DNA of 64,000 nucleotides. It comes from Agromyces sp. Leaf222 (GTDB lineage: Bacteria > Actinomycetota > Actinomycetes > Actinomycetales > Microbacteriaceae). The position numbers were made by a program, and so were the translations under genes. Positions 60,456 through 64,000 of the stretch are shown here, in pieces. The stretch's first letter is position 1, and each line of letters starts with the position of its first letter. The stretch spans positions 1,549,651 to 1,613,650 of the forward strand of contig NZ_LMKQ01000001.1 in assembly GCF_001421565.1 (NCBI RefSeq). Reading direction: 5' to 3'. The notes under the pieces are model-generated. The model saw only the letters and a list, made by a program, of their open reading frames with translations, was not told where the DNA came from and searched no databases.

Positions 60456-61337
60456 GTGCCCGAACTGCCGGAGGTCGACGCGCTCGCCGCGTTCCTCCGC
60501 GAGCGTGCCGTGGGCCGCACAGTCACGTCGGCCTCGGTCACGGCGATCTCGGCGTTGAAGACCTTCGATCCTCCGCTGAGCGCCCTCGAGGGCGGCACGA
60601 TCGCGGCGGTCGATCGCCACGGCAAGTTCGTCGACCTCACGGTCGGCGGCGGCAGCGGGGCCGAGACCCCGGTCCACCTCGTCTTCCACCTCGCCCGCGC
60701 CGGCTGGCTCCGCTGGTTCGACGACGTGCCGAAGACGATCCTGAAGCCGGGCAAGGGCCCGATCGCGCTTCGCGTGAAGCTCGACGACGGCTCCGGCTTC
60801 GACCTCACCGAGGCCGGCACGAAGAAATCGCTGGCGGTCTACGTCGTGCGCGAACCGAACGACGTTCCGGGCATCGCCAGGCTCGGCCCGGACCCGACGG
60901 CGCCCGGGTTCACGCTCGCCGACTTCCAGGCGGTGCTCGACGGGCGTCGCACGCAGATCAAGGGCGTGCTGCGCGACCAGTCGGTGTTCGCGGGCATCGG
61001 CAACGCCTACTCCGACGAGATCCTGCACGCGGCCCGCATGTCGCCGTACGCGCTCGCCGCGAAGCTCACGCCCGAGCAGGTCGAGACCCTCTTCACCGCG
61101 CTGCGCGAGACCCTCGCCGAGGCGGTCGCCACGGCATCCGGTCGCCCTCCGGCCGACCTGAAGGACGCGAAGCGACGAGGCATGCAGGTGCACGGTCGCA
61201 CGGGCGAGGCGTGCCCGGTGTGCGGCGACACCGTGCGCGAGGTGCGGTTCGCCGACTCGACGTTCCAGTACTGCCCGACGTGCCAGACCGGCGGCAAGCC
61301 GCTCGCCGATCGCGTGCTGTCCCGCCTGCTGAAGTAG
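60456..61337 (+). CDS. Fpg/Nei family DNA glycosylase (second of two)
   Basis: A 293-residue relative of the glycosylase 0.9 kb upstream. The start PELPEVDALAAFLRE carries Pro2 and Glu3, QSVFAGIGNAYSDEILHAARMSP is the helix-two-turn-helix, and CPVCGDT to YCPTCQTGGKPLADR is the zinc finger. Unlike the first copy it has a canonical PELPE start and a lysine-rich loop (KTILKPGKGP) near residue 100. Both have RHGKxxDL. The GTG at 60456 is chosen over an ATG 27 bases upstream because Pro2 must follow the first residue; CAGCAT stands six bases ahead. Confidence 0.93.
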   Translation: MPELPEVDALAAFLRERAVGRTVTSASVTAISALKTFDPPLSALEGGTIAAVDRHGKFVDLTVGGGSGAETPVHLVFHLARAGWLRWFDDVPKTILKPGKGPIALRVKLDDGSGFDLTEAGTKKSLAVYVVREPNDVPGIARLGPDPTAPGFTLADFQAVLDGRRTQIKGVLRDQSVFAGIGNAYSDEILHAARMSPYALAAKLTPEQVETLFTALRETLAEAVATASGRPPADLKDAKRRGMQVHGRTGEACPVCGDTVREVRFADSTFQYCPTCQTGGKPLADRVLSRLLK

Positions 61338-61360
61338 GAGCCCACCTCGCTCGGCGAGAC

Positions 61361-61408
61361 TGCCGCGGCGTCCCGCGGCGTCCCGCGGCGCCCCGCGGTC
61401 CTGCGGGG
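61361..61408. repeat. 10-bp tandem repeats with a terminator-like hairpin
   Basis: Four consecutive decamers related to TCCCGCGGCG (61361-61400) are followed by GCGGGG, so that CCCCGC at 61391-61396 can pair with GCGGGG at 61403-61408. The element lies just after the second glycosylase and ahead of the GNAT gene. Confidence 0.65.
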
Positions 61409-61435
61409 CGAGGCGTGTCGGTGGTCCGCGAGAAC

Positions 61436-62032
61436 ATGGAGGTGATGAACGCCTCCGTTTCCACCACCCGGCTCCGGTTCACCCCGCTCACCGTCGACGA
61501 CGTCGACGACATGTACCGCGTGTACGGCGACGAGCGCACCTGGCAGCACCTGCCGACGGGCCGCCACCTCGACCGCGACCAGACCGCCAGGTCGATCGAC
61601 CTAGCCGTGCAGAGCCGACGGTCCCACGGGTTCGGCATGAACGCGGTGCGCCTCCGCGAGCCGGTCGGCGCGCTCGCCGCAGGTCGATTCATCGGCGTCG
61701 CCGGGGCGAACATGATGGCGCTCGGCGCATGGAACCTCGGTTACCGGTTCGAGCCCGATGCGTGGGGGCACGGGCTGGCGGGCGAGGCCGCGCGGCGGTC
61801 GCTCGAAGCGGCCGTCGACAGCGCACCCGACGCTCCCGTCACGGCGCGCGTGTTCGCGAACAACCCGGCCTCGATCCGCGTGCTCGAGCGACTCGGCCTC
61901 GACCTCGCGTGGCGTGGTTCCACGTCGGCCGGGCCGGTCGGCCGCCATGACACGACCCACCTCGAACGACTCGTGTTCACCGACCGCACCCTCGACGATG
62001 AAACCCTCGACGCCATCATCGCGCTCGGCTGA
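61436..62032 (+). CDS. GNAT family N-acetyltransferase (RimJ/RimL-like)
   Basis: A 198-residue acetyltransferase of the Acetyltransf_3 type: TTRLRFTPLTVDDVDDMYRVYGDERTWQHLP at the start, the acetyl-CoA loop RFEPDAWGHGLAGEAARRSLEAA near residue 108, and VFANNPASIRVLERLGLDLAWRG near 142, the standard C-terminal block. Substrates include protein N-termini, amino acids and antibiotics; not resolved here. The start is either ATG 61436 or ATG 61445; neither has an ideal ribosome binding site. Confidence 0.87.
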   Translation: MEVMNASVSTTRLRFTPLTVDDVDDMYRVYGDERTWQHLPTGRHLDRDQTARSIDLAVQSRRSHGFGMNAVRLREPVGALAAGRFIGVAGANMMALGAWNLGYRFEPDAWGHGLAGEAARRSLEAAVDSAPDAPVTARVFANNPASIRVLERLGLDLAWRGSTSAGPVGRHDTTHLERLVFTDRTLDDETLDAIIALG

Positions 62033-62082
62033 CCTGCGCACCCGCCGCGCCCGGTCGGCGACGCGAACCGCTTCGGCCGTTC

Positions 62083-62118
62083 GCGCCGCTCGAGTTGCTC
62101 GCGCCGCTCGAGTTGCTC
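62083..62118. repeat. Two exact 18-bp tandem repeats at a convergent junction
   Basis: GCGCCGCTCGAGTTGCTC occurs at 62083-62100 and 62101-62118, followed by a partial copy. It fills the gap between the ends of the GNAT and phosphotransferase genes, in the same kind of place as the 18-base repeat at 18263. Confidence 0.8.
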
Positions 62119-62143
62119 GAGCCGCTCGCGTCCGTTCGGTCGG

Positions 62144-63373
62144 TCAGCGCGCCGACGCATCCGCGGCGAGCAGGTCGGCAGTGCGCGCGAGCCAGATGAC
62201 GGGGTCGGCGCGATGATAGACCCGTTCGTCGGGTTCGATCCGATCGAGGAACCCCCGGTAGATGATCGCCTGCCGCAGGGCGGCGACCGGAGCGAGCAAG
62301 CGCAGCGCCTCGGCGGGGTCCGACCCCGGCACGGCCTCCGACCAGACCCGAAGCCAGTGCGCACGAGCTGAATCGCCGTCCGCGGGCGATAACCGCTCGG
62401 TGAACGCCGCCTCGTCGAGCAGTGGGTGGCCGACGCCGGAGTCGCCCCAGTCGAGCAGGGTCAGGTCGAGGTCGACGCCGCGCACGTTGCCCTGGTGGAA
62501 GTCGCCGTGCACGAGCGTGTCGGGCAGACCGCACGCCTCGAGGCGCGCGGCCCGCACGTCGAGGCCGTCGATCAGGCGCGAGACGGCTGTGCGTTGCTCG
62601 GCCTCGAGCTCGTCGGCGGACGCCCCGAGGGCATGCGAGCCGGCCTCCGCGATGGACGGCAGCCGCCAGTCGGGCAGTCCCATCGCGAGCAGTTCGCCGA
62701 TCGCGCCGACGGTGTCGCACTGCAGGCCGACGAGCAGGTCGATCATGGCGTCGCGCTGCGCCGGGGTCGACACGAAGAGGTCCTCGCCGTCGATCTCGGC
62801 GAGGAGCGCGGTGTCGCCTCGGCGGGCGATCAGGCGCGGCACGGCGTGGCGCGACATCCGCTCGATGACGGCGCCCTCGTGCGCGAAGAACGGCGGCACC
62901 TGCTTCAACCAGACGGAGCCCCCGGCCGTCGGCAGCAGCCACAGGTTCGAGAGGTTCCACGACTTCACCTGCACGGGCGGGGCCGTCAGGGCGATGCCAC
63001 GTGCCGCGAGCTCCTCCGCGGCCCACTCGAGGGTGCGCGTCGGGCCACCGGGGTCGGCCCACGGCATCCGCAGCGGCTCGGGCGTCGTCGCCTCGGCGAT
63101 GGTGGCATCCGCCCGGCGCAGCCCGCCGGGCGGCGCGGCATCCACCTCGGCGAGGTAGCGCACGAGGTCGGGCGTGCCGTTCGGTCGGGTGACGAGTTCG
63201 AGCAGGCGCAGCACGAGCACCTCGAGTCCGAGCGACTCGCGTGCCGCGTCGACCACCGGCAGGGCGAACGGCAACCACGGCTCGGCGGCCGTGAAGGCCG
63301 ACGTCGTGCCGAGCACCTCGCCCGAGCGCAGGCACAGCACGAGCTCGACCTCGCGCGTGCGCCCGTCACCCAT
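62144..63373 (-). CDS. Aminoglycoside phosphotransferase (APH)-fold kinase
   Basis: A 409-residue protein whose C-terminal two-thirds is an APH/choline-kinase-like fold. The Brenner catalytic motif LVHGDFHQGN and the metal motif LLDWGDSGVGHPLLDE lie near residues 285-312. The N-terminal lobe contains VWLKQVPPFFAHE (nucleotide lysine) near 148. The first 110 residues form an extra domain (VELVLCLRSGEVLGTT) reminiscent of NUDIX-like modules. Substrate unknown; there is no evidence that it confers resistance. It follows the PhzE-like gene by nine bases on the same strand, and TAGCCT spans the stop of that gene six bases before its ATG. Confidence 0.86.
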   Translation of the reverse strand: MGDGRTREVELVLCLRSGEVLGTTSAFTAAEPWLPFALPVVDAARESLGLEVLVLRLLELVTRPNGTPDLVRYLAEVDAAPPGGLRRADATIAEATTPEPLRMPWADPGGPTRTLEWAAEELAARGIALTAPPVQVKSWNLSNLWLLPTAGGSVWLKQVPPFFAHEGAVIERMSRHAVPRLIARRGDTALLAEIDGEDLFVSTPAQRDAMIDLLVGLQCDTVGAIGELLAMGLPDWRLPSIAEAGSHALGASADELEAEQRTAVSRLIDGLDVRAARLEACGLPDTLVHGDFHQGNVRGVDLDLTLLDWGDSGVGHPLLDEAAFTERLSPADGDSARAHWLRVWSEAVPGSDPAEALRLLAPVAALRQAIIYRGFLDRIEPDERVYHRADPVIWLARTADLLAADASAR

Positions 63374-63379
63374 CCCCGA

Positions 63380-63385
63380 AGGCTA
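63380..63385 (-). promoter_or_regulatory. -10-like element overlapping the stop of the PhzE-like gene
   Basis: The minus strand reads TAGCCT, six bases, then ATG at 63373. Its first three bases are the stop codon of the preceding gene, so the match could be partly accidental. Confidence 0.4.
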
Positions 63386-64000
63386 GGGCACCATCGCCGC
63401 CGGTGTCAGCACGCCGTTCACGAGTCGTTCGAGCAGCGCGAGGCCGTCGGGCGACGTGACCGATTCGAGATGGCCCTGAACGGATGCCACGCCCCGCCCG
63501 CGCAGGGCGTGCACGACGTCGGTCGCGGCATCCGATGCCACCTCGAGGTCGAGCCGAGGCGTCGTCGACCGATCGGATGCGAGCGCCGAGAAGGTGTTGT
63601 AGAAGCCGATCGCCGCGGACTCGCCGAACACGTCGATCGGCAGCTGCACGCCCTGCCTCGGCGTCGGCAGCGGTGCGAGCGGCAGCCCGGCGAGGTCCGC
63701 GAGCACCTGGTGGCTCAGGCACACGGCGAGCAGCGGCCGGTCGGCCTCCAACCGCGCGGCGATGAGCTCTCGCATGCGGGCGATGCGCGGATCGTTCGCG
63801 TCGCGCGGATCGCCGGGGCCCGGCCCGAACACGACGAGATCCTCGGATGCGGCATCCGGCGCCTCGGTCCACGGCACGAGCCGCACGTCGAGGCCGAGAT
63901 GGCGCAGCTGATGGGCGAGCATCGTCGTGAAGTCGTCGTTCGCGTCGATGACGAGGGCCGAGAGCCCGCGCGGTTCGTGTGCCTGCTGCGGCGACCTCCA
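63383..64000 (-). CDS. Glutamine amidotransferase domain of a PhzE/TrpEG-like anthranilate synthase, partial
   Basis: The 3' part (205 codons) of a gene that continues beyond the window. The class I amidotransferase domain begins LSALVIDANDDFTTMLAHQL, has the oxyanion strand VVFGPGPGDPRD, the nucleophile Cys in LLAVCLSHQVLADL, the PhzE-type IGFYNTFSALAS block, and the His/Glu pair in SVQGHLESV. The wording of the GFYNTF block and the absence of a start before the domain suggest the C-terminal half of a fused chorismate-utilising enzyme (PhzE or salvage TrpE-TrpG) rather than a separate TrpG/PabA. The chorismate-binding half would lie beyond 64000. It is followed by the APH-fold gene. Confidence 0.85.
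   Translation of the reverse strand, partial: WRSPQQAHEPRGLSALVIDANDDFTTMLAHQLRHLGLDVRLVPWTEAPDAASEDLVVFGPGPGDPRDANDPRIARMRELIAARLEADRPLLAVCLSHQVLADLAGLPLAPLPTPRQGVQLPIDVFGESAAIGFYNTFSALASDRSTTPRLDLEVASDAATDVVHALRGRGVASVQGHLESVTSPDGLALLERLVNGVLTPAAMVP

Overview
The window is a high-GC (by eye about 70%) actinobacterial chromosome segment. It most likely comes from the Microbacteriaceae and resembles Agromyces or Microbacterium relatives. The grounds are the GTG/ATG start mix, the blocks eno-divIC-DUF501 and greA-DUF4307-trhA-uppS-phoH-fumC-xseBA-ispH-fba-glpX, Asp-Ala written GATGCC and Ala-Ser written GCATCC, and LAXTG-type surface anchoring. No rRNA, insertion sequence, prophage, integrase or CRISPR array was seen. 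This is core and lightly accessory chromosome, not an island.

Layout. 1-5.8 kb: eno, then the coupled trio divIC/ftsB, DUF501 and a secreted S8 protease, then NDH-2 and an unusual UAA-anticodon tRNA without a long variable arm. 5.9-10.5 kb: a P-type cation ATPase preceded by a coupled leader ORF, an FMN reductase and Ppx/GppA. 10.5-15 kb: a TetR-headed, fully overlapping four-gene operon (regulator, MFS carrier, PLP deaminase/aldolase, sugar-lactone oxidase) behind an inverted-repeat operator. 15-22 kb: an ABC exporter pair, LemA-HtpX, an AlkX/YcaQ-type DNA glycosylase, an AI-2E family membrane protein and threonine ammonia-lyase. 22-38.9 kb: a long housekeeping block (greA, DUF4307, trhA, uppS, class V aminotransferase fold, phoH, PPOX flavoprotein, fumC, carbonic anhydrase, DUF4245, xseB, xseA, ispH, DUF6264, fba, two tandem GlpX-type genes). 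38.9-49 kb: MFS exporter, VOC protein, an unknown gene pair, rmuC, a DnaQ-like exonuclease, a methyltransferase, a frameshifted MINPP-like surface phosphatase, a glycosyltransferase and ychF. 49-64 kb: patatin, PIN protein, an ECF sigma factor with a membrane partner, an acyltransferase, NIPSNAP/GNAT pair, ABC-F, hydrolase, two Fpg/Nei glycosylases, DUF4180, APH-like kinase and the end of a PhzE/TrpEG-like gene that leaves the window.

Cross-cutting signals. At least twelve genes start exactly six bases after a TA[G/C]NNT hexamer and lack a Shine-Dalgarno sequence, which implies a common leaderless architecture. Genes inside operons instead overlap by ATGA/GTGA or carry good ribosome binding sites. 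Convergent genes are separated by long, nearly perfect hairpins without U-tracts, or by short tandem repeats. The most interesting candidates for new biology are the leaderless rule, the class-I-shaped UAA tRNA with an abutting hairpin, the leader ORF of the P-type ATPase, the TetR operon, the ECF sigma/partner pair with duplicated promoters, and the broken LAETG-anchored phosphatase.
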